Source: Saccharopolyspora rectivirgula DSM 43747 (GTDB lineage Bacteria > Actinomycetota > Actinomycetes > Mycobacteriales > Pseudonocardiaceae). Taken from it: a stretch of DNA of 64,000 nucleotides. This document shows positions 54,373 to 63,295 of this stretch, one piece after another (positions within the stretch are counted from its first letter, which is position 1; each line of letters opens with the position of its first letter). The notes beneath the pieces are model-generated. The model did not search any database. It saw only the letters and a list, made by a program, of their open reading frames with translations, and was not told where the DNA came from. A program made the position numbers and the translations under genes. Location of the stretch: positions 1 through 64,000 of the forward strand of contig NZ_AYJW01000002.1 of NCBI RefSeq assembly GCF_000497205.1. Direction: 5' to 3'.

Positions 54373-56097
54373 TCAGGACTCCACCGGCAGCACGTTCGGC
54401 ACGATCATCGGCCGACGGCGGTAGGTCTCGGCCACCCAGCGGCCCACCACCCGGCGCACCGCCTGGGCGATCCGGTGCGTGTCGGTGATGCCCTCCGCCT
54501 CGGTGCGCGCCAACTCCATCTCCACCAGCTGCACCACGTCGTCCAGCGCCTTCGGGTCGTCGGAGAACCCGCGGCCGGAAATCGTCGGCGACGACACCGC
54601 GCGGCCCGTGGACACGTCCACCGCCACGTTGATCGAGATGAAACCGCCCTCGCCGAGGATCAGCCGGTCGGACAACGTGGACTCGCCCACGTCCCCGACC
54701 GAAAGACCGTCCACGTAGACGTGGCCCACCTCGAACCTGCCGGCGATGCTGGCGATGCCGTCCACCAGGTCCACGACCACGCCGTCCTCGGCGATCACCA
54801 CCCGGTCCGCCGGCACGCCCGTCAACCGGGCCAACTCGGCGTTCGCCCGCAAGTGCCGCCACTCGCCGTGCACCGGCATCACGTTGCTCGGGCGCACCGC
54901 GTTGTACAGGTAGAGCAGCTCGCCCGCCGACGCGTGCCCGGAGACGTGCACCTTCGCGTTCGCCTGGTGCACCACCTCCGCGCCCAGCCGGATCAGCCCG
55001 TTGACCACCCCGAACACCGCGGTCTCGTTGCCCGGGATCAGCGAACTGGCCAGCACCACGGTGTCGCCGGCGCGGATGCGGATCTGCTTGTGCTCGCCGC
55101 GCGCCATGCGGGACAGCGCCGACAGCGGCTCGCCCTGCGAACCGGTGGAGACGAACACCACCATGTCCTCGGGCATCGTCAGCGCCTCGTCCAGCTCCAC
55201 CAGCAGGCCCTCCGGCACCTCCAGCAGGCCGAGATCAGCGGCGATGCCCATGTTGCGGACCATGGAGCGGCCGACGAAGCACACCTTGCGGCCGTGGCTC
55301 TTGGCGACGTCCAGCACCTGCTGCACGCGGTGCACGTGGCTGGCGAAGCACGCCACGATCACCCGCTGGCTGGCCTTGCCGATCACGCCGTCCAGCACCG
55401 GGCCGATGTCCCGCTCCGGCGGCACGAAGCCCGGAACCTCGGCGTTCGTGGAGTCCACCAGCAGCAGGTCGACGCCCTCGTCGCCCAACCGGGAGAACCC
55501 GGCCAGGTCGGTCAGCCGGTTGTCCAGCGGCAGCTGGTCCAGCTTGATGTCCCCGGTGTGCAGCACCACGCCGGCCGGGGTGCGGATGGCCACCGCCAGC
55601 GCGTCCGGGATCGAGTGGTTGACCGCGAAGAACTCCAGGTCGAACTCGCCGTGCTTGCTGCGCTGGCCTTCGGCGACCTCGATCAGCGTGGGCTCCAGCC
55701 GGTGCTCCCGGCATTTGGCGGCGACCAGGGCGAGGGTGAACCGCGAACCGATGATCGGCACGTCCGGACGCATCCGCAGCAGGAACGGGACCGCACCGAT
55801 GTGGTCCTCGTGCCCGTGGGTGAGCACCAAGGCGTCGATGTCGTCCAGGCGGTCCTCGATCGGTGCGAAGTCCGGCAGGATCAAGTCCACGCCGGGCGCG
55901 TCGTCCTCGGGGAACAACACCCCGCAGTCAACGATCAGCAGCCGGCCGGCGAACTCGAACACCGTCATGTTGCGGCCGACCTCGCCGATGCCACCGAGTG
56001 CCACCACCCGGAGACCTCCCTCCGCCAGCGGTGGCGGCGGTGTTGACGAGGTAGGGGCGAGCACGTGGTGCTCGGTGGCTGTCGCCTTCACGTTCAA
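54373..56097 (-). CDS. rnj: Ribonuclease J
   Basis: Metallo-beta-lactamase/beta-CASP nuclease (574 aa) with 5'-3' exonuclease and endonuclease activity in mRNA decay and rRNA processing. The metal motif LTHGHEDHIG, LLVDSTNAEVPGF (beta-CASP), the C-terminal HASAGELLYLYNAVRPSNVMPVHGEWRH (in two parts), and the terminal AAA-type domain are visible. The TTG start overlaps the dapA stop (TTGA) with AGAGGTG eight bases upstream. Operon order dapA-rnj is conserved in actinobacteria. Confidence 0.94.
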   Translation of the reverse strand: MNVKATATEHHVLAPTSSTPPPPLAEGGLRVVALGGIGEVGRNMTVFEFAGRLLIVDCGVLFPEDDAPGVDLILPDFAPIEDRLDDIDALVLTHGHEDHIGAVPFLLRMRPDVPIIGSRFTLALVAAKCREHRLEPTLIEVAEGQRSKHGEFDLEFFAVNHSIPDALAVAIRTPAGVVLHTGDIKLDQLPLDNRLTDLAGFSRLGDEGVDLLLVDSTNAEVPGFVPPERDIGPVLDGVIGKASQRVIVACFASHVHRVQQVLDVAKSHGRKVCFVGRSMVRNMGIAADLGLLEVPEGLLVELDEALTMPEDMVVFVSTGSQGEPLSALSRMARGEHKQIRIRAGDTVVLASSLIPGNETAVFGVVNGLIRLGAEVVHQANAKVHVSGHASAGELLYLYNAVRPSNVMPVHGEWRHLRANAELARLTGVPADRVVIAEDGVVVDLVDGIASIAGRFEVGHVYVDGLSVGDVGESTLSDRLILGEGGFISINVAVDVSTGRAVSSPTISGRGFSDDPKALDDVVQLVEMELARTEAEGITDTHRIAQAVRRVVGRWVAETYRRRPMIVPNVLPVES

Positions 56098-57050
56098 TGC
56101 TGGGTCACCTCTGCTGCGGCGTCTGGATTGGCGTCAGGATTGACCAATACCAGGCCAGCGTCCCATAGGTCGCTAGTGATCAACCGGACCTGCTCGTCGG
56201 TGGCGGCGGGCAGCGGCAGCCGAGGCTGCCCCGTGTCGTAGCCGCACAGCCGGAGCGCGGTCTTGGCGAAGATTACCCCGCCCACCCCGTTCATCGCTCG
56301 GTAGACCGGCAGAAGTCCATAGTGGATTTCGTGGGCGGTCTTGATGTCACCGGACTCGTAGGCGTCCAGCATCTTGCGCAACCGGTCACCCACCACGTGC
56401 CCGATCACGCTGACGAAACCGACCGCGCCCACCGAGAGCCACGGCAGGTTCAGCGGGTCCTCACCCGAGTAGTAGGCCAAGTCGGTGGCCGCCATGACCT
56501 CGCTGCCGGCCAGCAGGTCGTGCTTGGAATCCTTGACCGCCTTGATCCGCGGGTGTTCGGCCAGCCGCTTGAGCGTGTCGATCTGGATCGGCACCACCGA
56601 CCGCGGCGGGATGTCGTAGAGCATCACCGGCAGGTCGGTGGCATCGGCAACCGTCCAGAAGTGCTGGTAGAGCCCTTCCTGCGGCGGCCGGGAGTAGTAG
56701 GGGGTGACCACCAGCAGACCATGTGCGCCGGCCTTCTCCGCGGACCGGGCCAGCTCCACCGAGTGCTCGGTGTTGTTCGTCCCGGCGCCGGCCACCACGG
56801 TCGCGCGGTCACCGACTGCTTCCACCACCGCGCGCAGGAGTCGTTCTTTCTCCTCGTCGGTGGTCGTCGGGCTCTCCCCGGTCGTGCCGTTGACGACCAG
56901 CCCGTCGTTCCCGACTCGATCAACCAGGTACGTGGCGAGCTCCTGTGCGAGCGCCACATCGAGCTCACCGTTCTCGTCGAACGGCGTGACCATGGCGGTC
57001 AAGACACGGCCGAATGGGCGCCCCGGAATGGCAGTCGGACAGTCGGTCAT
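56094..57050 (-). CDS. dapA: 4-hydroxy-tetrahydrodipicolinate synthase DapA
   Basis: Cytosolic aldolase-type TIM-barrel enzyme (318 aa) that condenses pyruvate with aspartate semialdehyde for lysine and meso-DAP synthesis. GTTGESPTTTDEE, the Tyr-containing LLVVTPYYSRPPQEGLYQHF (in part), YDIPPRS, and the Schiff-base Lys in AVKDSKHDLLAG are visible. ATG 57050 has no separate Shine-Dalgarno but follows TAGCGT by seven bases. dapB lies in the same direction about 6 kb upstream. Confidence 0.95.
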   Translation of the reverse strand: MTDCPTAIPGRPFGRVLTAMVTPFDENGELDVALAQELATYLVDRVGNDGLVVNGTTGESPTTTDEEKERLLRAVVEAVGDRATVVAGAGTNNTEHSVELARSAEKAGAHGLLVVTPYYSRPPQEGLYQHFWTVADATDLPVMLYDIPPRSVVPIQIDTLKRLAEHPRIKAVKDSKHDLLAGSEVMAATDLAYYSGEDPLNLPWLSVGAVGFVSVIGHVVGDRLRKMLDAYESGDIKTAHEIHYGLLPVYRAMNGVGGVIFAKTALRLCGYDTGQPRLPLPAATDEQVRLITSDLWDAGLVLVNPDANPDAAAEVTQH

Positions 57051-57057
57051 ACCCCTG

Positions 57058-57063
57058 ACGCTA
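57058..57063 (-). promoter_or_regulatory. -10 box, leaderless dapA promoter
   Basis: TAGCGT seven bases before the dapA ATG. Confidence 0.5.
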
Positions 57064-57198
57064 CCTGGTCAGGCCATCGGCACCGCAGCCCGGACCTGCT
57101 CGAACCGAGCGCCCGCAAACCCGTTCCCCGAGGCAGTCGCGGACGGTTGTTTTTTCTGCCCCGGGGCCGATCGGCGGTGAGATTTTCCAGCGCGCCCG

Positions 57199-57825
57199 TC
57201 ACAGCGAACGGCGCAGGTCCTCCATGGCCAGCACGTCCGCTTCGTTGCCCTCGAACGTCACCTGCAGCTCCTTGCGGCCGAAGGCGTGCAGGATCAGCTC
57301 GCTCGGCTCACCGATGACGCGCACCGTGCGCGGGCCGCGCTTGGCCGCGATCTCCGTGCCGTCCGGTCGGCGGAGCACCACGCCCACCGGGCTGCGCCCG
57401 TAGATCATGCGGGCGATCCGGGACAGCGCCCGCCACAGGCCCTCTTCCCGCGCCGGGTCGGACGGACGCGGCTGCCAGCCCGGCTGGGCGCGGCGGACGT
57501 CCTCGTGGTGCACGTAGAACTCGACGCTGTTGACCGCCTCGGCCACCGGCTCCAGGCTCAGCGGGTTCCACTTCGGCGGCCCCTGGCGCACCTCGTCGAC
57601 CAGCTCCGGCCACGGCTTGGCCCGGAGCTCCTGCTCGGCTTTCTCCCGGCGGTCCGCCAGCGCCTTCACGAACTTGCCGGCCAGCGCGTCCGGGCGCCGG
57701 TCCCGCAGCACCAGGTGCACCGCGAGGTCCCGGGTGTTCCACCCATCGCACAGCGTGGGCGCCTCGGGCCCCACTTGCTCGAACAGATCGCACAACTGCT
57801 GACGCTCGTCACTGGCCAATCCCAT
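57199..57825 (-). CDS. TIGR03085-family protein (DinB/mycothiol-dependent fold)
   Basis: 208-aa cytosolic protein of the actinobacterial TIGR03085 family, a relative of mycothiol-dependent maleylpyruvate isomerases (DinB-like four-helix bundle). LCDGWNTRDLAVHLVLRDRRPDALAG and EFYVHHEDVRRAQPGW carry the His residues that would bind a metal; the C-terminal part is an SCP2-like beta domain (IGEPSELILHAFGR). Function unknown. ATG start six bases after TAGAGT; leaderless is likely. Confidence 0.82.
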   Translation of the reverse strand: MGLASDERQQLCDLFEQVGPEAPTLCDGWNTRDLAVHLVLRDRRPDALAGKFVKALADRREKAEQELRAKPWPELVDEVRQGPPKWNPLSLEPVAEAVNSVEFYVHHEDVRRAQPGWQPRPSDPAREEGLWRALSRIARMIYGRSPVGVVLRRPDGTEIAAKRGPRTVRVIGEPSELILHAFGRKELQVTFEGNEADVLAMEDLRRSL

Positions 57826-57831
57826 GGCGCC

Positions 57832-57837
57832 ACTCTA
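57832..57837 (-). promoter_or_regulatory. -10 box, leaderless promoter of the TIGR03085 gene
   Basis: TAGAGT six bases before the ATG at 57825. Confidence 0.5.
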
Positions 57838-57925
57838 GCGGGCGGCGGGCCGGGCTGCCGTTGAAGATCACCGCCCGACCGGAAACCGCGGGCGCGCCGC
57901 GGCGTCCGGCCGGCCGGCGTCCGCC

Positions 57926-58678
57926 TCAGCCCTCGCTGACCAGCGGGCTGGAAGCGACCTCGGTGCCGTCCTTGAGCTCGGTGATCTCGAAGTCGCCGAA
58001 CACGTTCGGCGCGGCCTTCTGCAGCTGCCGCAAGCACTCCACGGCCAGCGCCCGGATCTCCACGTCGGCGTGCTCGGTGGCGCGCATGGCGATGAAGTGC
58101 CGCCAGGCCCGGTAGTTGCCGGTCACCACGATCCGGGTCTCGGTGGCGTTGGGCAGCACCGAGCGCGCCGCCTGCCGGGCCTGCTTGCGCCGCAAGGTGG
58201 CCTTCGGCTCGTCGGCGAACTTCTCCTGCAGGGCCTCCAGCAGTTCCGAGTAGGCCGCCACGCTGGCCTCAGCGGCCTTGACGAACTTCTCGTGGAGCTC
58301 CGGGTCCGCGGCGATCACTTCCGGCTCCACCATCGCGGCGTCCCGCTCCGGGACGTAGCGCTGCGACAGCTGGGAGTAGGAGAAGTGCCGGTGCCGGATC
58401 AGCTCGTGGGTCAGCGAACGGGACACCCCGGTGATGTAGAAGGTGACGGTCCCGTGCTCGAGCACCGACAGGTGCCCGACCTCCAGGATGTGCCGGAGGT
58501 AGCCCTCGTTGGTCGCGGTCTTCGGGTTCGGTTTGTGCCACGACTGGTAGCACGCCCGCCCCGCGAACTCGGCCAGCGCCTGCCCGCCGTCGGCATCGGT
58601 GGACCAGTCGACGTCTTCCGGTGGGAAGAACTCGGTCTTGCCGATCAACTGCACTTTCGGCCGCACGATTTCGGTCAC
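57926..58678 (-). CDS. thyX: Flavin-dependent thymidylate synthase ThyX
   Basis: Cytosolic FAD-dependent enzyme (250 aa, the usual length) that makes dTMP from dUMP. The ThyX signature [14 protein letters not shown], the N-terminal [20 protein letters not shown] and C-terminal [17 protein letters not shown] are present. GTG 58678 gives the normal N-terminus; TTG at 58717 is a longer alternative. A TAGGCT box at 58751-58756 may be the -10 of its promoter, with a short leader. Confidence 0.95.
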   Translation of the reverse strand: MTEIVRPKVQLIGKTEFFPPEDVDWSTDADGGQALAEFAGRACYQSWHKPNPKTATNEGYLRHILEVGHLSVLEHGTVTFYITGVSRSLTHELIRHRHFSYSQLSQRYVPERDAAMVEPEVIAADPELHEKFVKAAEASVAAYSELLEALQEKFADEPKATLRRKQARQAARSVLPNATETRIVVTGNYRAWRHFIAMRATEHADVEIRALAVECLRQLQKAAPNVFGDFEITELKDGTEVASSPLVSEG

Positions 58679-58810
58679 GACGGGCGAATTCCCTTCTTTG
58701 CTGCGTGACGGCGCCAAGACCGTCGTTGACTCCCCTTGACCTCTCGAACGAGCCTAACTGCCACCTCCGACAGCCGTGCGGACACCGATGACGCCATTCA
58801 GGTGCTTGCC

Positions 58811-58841
58811 TGATGTCACATGTAGCGTCATAGTGACGTCA
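58811..58841. promoter_or_regulatory. Triple TGNNGTCA repeat at the RHH gene start
   Basis: TGATGTCA (58811), TAGCGTCA (58823) and the palindrome TGACGTCA (58834-58841, ending in the ATG) are spaced 12 and 11 bp, about one helical turn. TAGCGT (58823-58828) could also be the -10. A plausible autoregulatory operator for the ribbon-helix-helix protein. Confidence 0.5.
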
Positions 58842-59359
58842 TGGATTTGACGCCGTACATCAGCCAACTCCGCGACGACCTCACATCAGCCGCCTCGGTG
58901 GGCGACGAGCACACCCGGCAGATGGCCGCGGTCCTCGCCAGCGCGATCGAACCGGCCGCCCGGCTGGCGATCATGAACGCCCTGTCCGACCTGGCCGCCG
59001 AAATCACCACCCAACTCGACGGACCGGTCGTCGACCTGCGCCTGGACGGCAGGGACGTCCAAGTCGTGGTCAACGACGCCACCACCAGCAGAACCGAAGA
59101 CACCACCAACGAACCCCCACCCCCGCCGCCGCACTCCGAAGGCGGCGACATCAGCCGCATCACCCTGCGCCTCCTGGACGAGATCAAATCCCAAGCCGAG
59201 AAAGCCGCCGCCTCCCAAGGCGTCTCCCTCAACACCTGGGTCGCCCAAGCGGTGCAAGGCGCGCTGCACGGCAGCCGCGGTCGCGGACCGTGGGACCACG
59301 GGCGCGGGCGGTGGCGCGGCGAACCCGGCGCCCGCATCCACGGCTGGGTCCAGTCCTAG
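58841..59359 (+). CDS. Ribbon-helix-helix/HicB-like protein
   Basis: 172-aa protein. N-terminal part (about 1-85) is predicted to be helical then beta with no recognised domain; a Pro-rich linker (about 90-100) follows; then a ribbon-helix-helix (Arc/HicB-type) element ISRITLRLLDEIKSQAEKAA then SLNTWVAQAVQGAL, and a Gly/Arg/Trp-rich tail. It probably binds DNA as a dimer and may regulate its own operon with the DUF4097 gene. No toxin partner is seen beside it. Confidence 0.72.
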   Translation: MDLTPYISQLRDDLTSAASVGDEHTRQMAAVLASAIEPAARLAIMNALSDLAAEITTQLDGPVVDLRLDGRDVQVVVNDATTSRTEDTTNEPPPPPPHSEGGDISRITLRLLDEIKSQAEKAAASQGVSLNTWVAQAVQGALHGSRGRGPWDHGRGRWRGEPGARIHGWVQS

Positions 59360-59375
59360 AAGGCGGTGAGCTCCA

Positions 59376-60335
59376 GTGGCATTCGACCCGAACGGCCCGG
59401 CGCAGCCCGGCGACTTCCAAGAGACCAGCAACGAACTGATCCGCACCCAGGAGTTCAGCACTCCTGAACCGGTGAGCCTGGACATCTCCAACATCCTGGG
59501 CCCGGTCACCGTCCGGCTCACCGACACCGCCACCACCCGCATCGAGGTCCGGCACGACCCCACCTCCGGCGGCCCGGACTGGCGCGGTGGACTGTCCAAC
59601 CTGCTCAGTTGGGTCAGCGAACAATTCGGCGAAAGCGGCCTGCGCGCCGCCTGGGACAACGGGCGCAGCACCAAAGCCCCCATCAGCGAAGCGGTCCGGC
59701 AAACCCGGGTGACCATGACCGGCAACCGACTGGTCGTCCGCACCCCCAACATGGGGCCGCTGCGCAGCATCCCGCTGGCCATCGAAGTGCACGCACCGGA
59801 GAACTCCGAAGTGGGGATCCACATCGGCTCCGGCGAAGCCACCGTCACCGGCACCGCGCTGCGGGCCAACATCCAATCCGGATCCGGCACGGTTTCGGTC
59901 GAGCGGACCGCGGAACGCGCCACCATCCGCTCCGGCGCCGGACCGATCCGGCTGGGCACCGTCACCTCCGGGGTGCACGCCCGCAGCAGCAGCGGCGACA
60001 TCGAAATCACCAACCTCACCGGCCCCTCCACAGTGGTCACCGGCAGCGGCAACGTGTGGTTGGGCAGCGTGGACGGCAACCTGCTCGTCCGCTCCGGCAG
60101 CGGCAGCCTCACCGTCGCCGAAGCCCGCAGCGGACAACTGGAGCTGATCACCGGCAGCGGCGACGTGCAGATCACCCTGCAACGCGACCGCACGGCCGAA
60201 GTGGACCTGACCTCGGCCACCGGGACGGTCGCCAGCGACCTCGACGTCTCCGAGCAGGCGCCGGAACGCGAACCCGAGATGCGGATCCACGCGCGCACCG
60301 GCACCGGCAGCGCCCTGCTCACCTCGGCCAGCTGA
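59376..60335 (+). CDS. DUF4097 beta-strand-repeat (toastrack) protein
   Basis: 319-aa protein with a repetitive beta-helix-like part (about 140-300) of short Ser/Gly/Thr units such as GSGEATVTG, GSGTVSVE, GAGPIRLG, SSGDIEI, GSGNVWLG and GSGSLTVAE, characteristic of the DUF4097/toastrack family. No signal peptide or transmembrane segment is seen, so it is likely cytoplasmic or peripherally associated. It follows the RHH gene by 16 bases. Toastrack proteins are often found with membrane stress or PspC-type modules; the role here is unknown. Confidence 0.82.
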   Translation: MAFDPNGPAQPGDFQETSNELIRTQEFSTPEPVSLDISNILGPVTVRLTDTATTRIEVRHDPTSGGPDWRGGLSNLLSWVSEQFGESGLRAAWDNGRSTKAPISEAVRQTRVTMTGNRLVVRTPNMGPLRSIPLAIEVHAPENSEVGIHIGSGEATVTGTALRANIQSGSGTVSVERTAERATIRSGAGPIRLGTVTSGVHARSSSGDIEITNLTGPSTVVTGSGNVWLGSVDGNLLVRSGSGSLTVAEARSGQLELITGSGDVQITLQRDRTAEVDLTSATGTVASDLDVSEQAPEREPEMRIHARTGTGSALLTSAS

Positions 60336-60357
60336 AACCACGCCGGCCCGCCCGCGG

Positions 60358-61585
60358 CTACCGCACCGCGGCCCGCAGCGGGCCGGCCAGATCACCGTTG
60401 TCCGCCACCAGCACGTCCTCCAACTCCAGCCAATCCGCCATCTCCCGCAACGCCCCGGCGAGCTCCGCGGCAACCGCCGCCTCCGGCTGCCCCGGCTCGA
60501 CGAAAGCCCCTCGCACCACCAGCGCCCCGGCTGCCCGGTCCGCCTTCAGATCCACCCGGGCCACCAGCCGGTCGTTCCACAAGAACGGGAAGACGTAGTA
60601 GCCGTACTGGCGCTCGCGCTGCGGCACGTAGATCTCCAACCGGTAGCGGAACCCGAACAACCGCTCGACACGAGACCGCTCCCAGATGAGCGGGTCGAAC
60701 GGGCACAGCAACGCCCGCACCGCCACCTCGCGGGGCGCCGAGGCCGAGCGGTGCAGGTACGCCCGCTGCCGCCACCCCCGCACCGCCACCGGCTCCAACA
60801 CCCCGGCCGACACCAGGTCCTCGACAGCCGCGCGGCACTGCTGCACGCCCAACCGGTAGTAGTCCCGCAGATCCGCCTCGGTGGCCACCCCCAGCGCCCG
60901 CGCCGACCGCTCGACCAGCTCGCGCACCGCCTCCTGCTCGTCCGGCTCCCGCGCCAGCACCGCAGCCGGCAGCACCCGCTCCGGCAAGTCGTAGAGCCGC
61001 TCGAAGTTCCGCCGCGCACCGGTGGTCAACTCCCCCGTGGCGAACAGCAGCTCGCACACCCGCTTGGTGCGGCTGCGGTCCCACCACGGGCCCCGCTGGC
61101 CCGGGCGGTCCGCCCCGAGCTCCCGCTCCACGGTCCCGGCCCCCACCGGGCCCAGCTCCTTGACCGCGGCCAGCACGTCAGCGACGAACTGGGGGTCCTG
61201 CTCCAGCAGCTCCCTGCCGCGGCGCCGCCACGCACCCCCCGCAATCCCGCATCCGCCAGCGCAGCAGCGGCCAGTCGGCGACCGGAAGCAGGCACGCCTC
61301 GTGCGCCCAGTACTCGACGAGCATCCGGGGCCGGGCCGGGGTGGGCTCCCACGCGACCGCGTCGAGCAGCTGCCGCGAGTACGGCCCCAACCGGCTGAAC
61401 AGCGGCACGTAGTGCGCCCGCACCGCCACGTTGACCGAATCCAACTGCAGCAACCTGATCCGGGACAGCACCCGGGACAACTGCCGACGACCCGAACCGG
61501 CCCCGGGACGACCACCGGTGAACCCCTGCGCCCGCAGCACCACGCGGCGGGCCTCGGCAGGACTGATCGTTCGCACGCACCGCAT
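60358..61585 (-). pseudogene. YcaQ/AlkX-like DNA glycosylase, frameshifted at a G6 run
   Basis: Winged-helix (HTH_42, YcaQ/AlkZ-type) glycosylase of about 410 aa that would repair alkylated or crosslinked bases. The first part, from ATG 61585, contains LLQLDSVNVAVRAHYVPLFS with the QxD-type motif and runs in one frame to about 61240; the rest (LLEQDPQFVADVL, YGYYVFPFLWNDRLVARVDLK) continues in another frame. The break falls in a run of six G on the minus strand (61235-61240); one G less would restore an open frame. Pseudogene, sequencing error or slippage-controlled expression are all possible. Confidence 0.75.
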
Positions 61586-61644
61586 GCTGCCACCCCGCCC
61601 CGACATCCACCGGCGAACCGCTCCCGGTGCAGGCCCGAACACGC

Positions 61645-61650
61645 TAGGTT
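61645..61650 (+). promoter_or_regulatory. -10 box, leaderless GNAT promoter
   Basis: TAGGTT six bases before the ATG at 61657. Confidence 0.5.
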
Positions 61651-61656
61651 GGCGGC

Positions 61657-62214
61657 ATGGCCGAAGCCGCTGTCCGCCCCGCAACACCAGGTGACGCCGC
61701 CGAGATCGCCCGCATCCAGCTGAGCACCTGGCGCACCGCGTACGCGGAACTGCTGCCACCGGAAGTGCTCGACCACCTGTCCCAGCAGGAAACCGAACAG
61801 CAGTGGCAGCACACCCTCGAACACGGTCCCGCCCAAGTCGTGATCGCCACCGAAGGGCCCTGGACCGTCGGCTTCTGCGCCGCCGGCCCCGCACCCGAAG
61901 CCGAGCTCGCCGCCCCGGACGGCAGCCTGCCCACCGACGCGGCCGAAGTCGCACTGATCAGCTCCCTGCTCGTGGAACCCCGGTGGGGGCGGCGCGGGCA
62001 CGGCGGCAGACTGCTGGCCACCGCGGCGAACCTGCAAACCCTGCGGGGCGCCACCCGGGGGATCGCGTGGGTGCCGGTCGCCGACACCGCCTCGCTGTCG
62101 TTCTTCCGCAGCGCCGGCTGGGAACCCGACGGCACCGTCCGCACCCTCGACGCCGGCGGTCGCCCACTGCGGGAAATGCGGTTGAGCGGATCCCTCGAAT
62201 TCCAGCTGAAGTAG
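61657..62214 (+). CDS. GNAT-family N-acetyltransferase
   Basis: 185-aa acetyltransferase. VRPATPGDAAEIARIQLSTW at the N-terminus, the acetyl-CoA motif A around ISSLLVEPRWGRRGHGGRLL, and the terminal FFRSAGWEPDGTVR with beta 7 identify a GNAT of unknown substrate. ATG is six bases after TAGGTT without a Shine-Dalgarno. Divergent from the glycosylase gene. Confidence 0.87.
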   Translation: MAEAAVRPATPGDAAEIARIQLSTWRTAYAELLPPEVLDHLSQQETEQQWQHTLEHGPAQVVIATEGPWTVGFCAAGPAPEAELAAPDGSLPTDAAEVALISSLLVEPRWGRRGHGGRLLATAANLQTLRGATRGIAWVPVADTASLSFFRSAGWEPDGTVRTLDAGGRPLREMRLSGSLEFQLK

Positions 62215-62286
62215 CTACCTGACCAAGAAAACAACACGCCCGGCTGTTACGCTCCGGCCAGTTCGGAAGCCAACCCGGAGAATCCA

Positions 62287-62778
62287 TTGATCACGGCAAT
62301 CGGGCTGTTGGCGACCGCGCTGGGGCTCTCCCTGGTTTCGGCCGTGATACCGCTGCTCAGCATCGAATTGTTCGCGGTCGGCCTGGTCGTGAGCGACCAG
62401 CCGGTGGCGTGGTGGGCGTTGGCGCTGGTCATCGCGATGGGCCAGATCGCCGGGAAACTGCTGCACTACTACGCCGGCCGCGGGGCCATCCAACTGCCCT
62501 CGCTGCTGCGCCGCAGCACCGAGATGTCCGGGCGTCGACGCCGCTACCAGGAGAAACTCGCCCGGTTCCGGCAGGTGTGCCAACAGCGCCGGTGGTGGGC
62601 CCGGGGCGTGCTGCTGACCAGCGCGACCGCCAGCCTGCCGCCGTTCGCCGCGGTGTCCGCCGCCGCCGGCCTGGCCAAGGTGCCGCTGGTGAGCTTCCTG
62701 GTCATCGGTTTCGTCGGGCGGCTTTTCCGATTCGGATCGCTCACCTTCGCCCCGGAATTCGCCACCCACGTTTTTTGA
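62287..62778 (+). CDS. DedA/SNARE-associated-like membrane protein
   Basis: 163-aa protein with about four hydrophobic segments: ATALGLSLVSAVIPLLSIELFAVG (split near 25), WWALALVIAMGQIAGKLLHYYAG, TSATASLPPFAAVSAAAGLA and VPLVSFLVIGFVGRLFRFGS. The GQIAGK and FxGRxxRF motifs fit the VTT/DedA-like family, which includes membrane lipid flippases. TTG start with CGGAG six bases upstream. It converges on the next gene. Confidence 0.7.
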   Translation: MITAIGLLATALGLSLVSAVIPLLSIELFAVGLVVSDQPVAWWALALVIAMGQIAGKLLHYYAGRGAIQLPSLLRRSTEMSGRRRRYQEKLARFRQVCQQRRWWARGVLLTSATASLPPFAAVSAAAGLAKVPLVSFLVIGFVGRLFRFGSLTFAPEFATHVF

Positions 62779-62781
62779 AAA

Positions 62782-62808
62782 ATCATTTCCCGGTATTCGG
62801 AAAATGAT
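62782..62808. terminator. Terminator hairpin
   Basis: ATCATTT (62782-62788) pairs with AAATGAT (62802-62808), with an inner CCG/CGG stem. On the minus strand TTTTTC follows, so it mainly ends the leftward dapB operon. Confidence 0.7.
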
Positions 62809-62811
62809 GGA

Positions 62812-63294
62812 TCAAGAATTCTCGGCGCGCTCCAATTCGATGGCCCGGCGCATCGCTTTCCGCCCGCGATTGCGGTCGCCCGCCAAGTCGTAGGCCTGGG
62901 CCAGGGCGAACCAGCGCCGCCAGTTCTGCGGATCGGCTTCCAGCTCCGCCTGCTTCTCGTCGAACCAGGCGTCCGCCGCCTCGCGCTCCACCCGCCCGGA
63001 AGGCCGCCTCGGCAAGTGCGACACGTCCGGCAGCTCGCCTTCCTCGGCCAGCCGCCGGGCCAACCGCTCGGTGTGGGCGCCGAACCGCAACTGGTCGACC
63101 ACCAGCAAGGCCCCCAGCACCGGGAACACCAGGATCGCCAAGCCGAGCCCGACGAAGACCGGGTTCCCGGAGACGATCATCGTCACCGCGCGGCCGGCCA
63201 TGAGCACCAGGTACACCGCCAGCACCGCGGCGACCACGAACGCCGCGGTGCGCGGACCGGTCAGCTTGCGGCGAGCACCGTCGTCACGGCCCAC
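62812..63294 (-). CDS. Membrane protein with C-terminal TPR-like region, downstream of dapB
   Basis: 160-aa protein. Two transmembrane segments (about 15-36 and 43-64) are followed by a cytoplasmic helical part including a TPR-like WRRWFALAQAYDLAGDRNRGRKAMRRAI. GTG start is one base after the dapB stop region, so it is in one operon with dapB. The function is unknown; similar small proteins follow dapB in other actinobacteria. Confidence 0.75.
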   Translation of the reverse strand: MGRDDGARRKLTGPRTAAFVVAAVLAVYLVLMAGRAVTMIVSGNPVFVGLGLAILVFPVLGALLVVDQLRFGAHTERLARRLAEEGELPDVSHLPRRPSGRVEREAADAWFDEKQAELEADPQNWRRWFALAQAYDLAGDRNRGRKAMRRAIELERAENS

Positions 63295-63295
63295 G

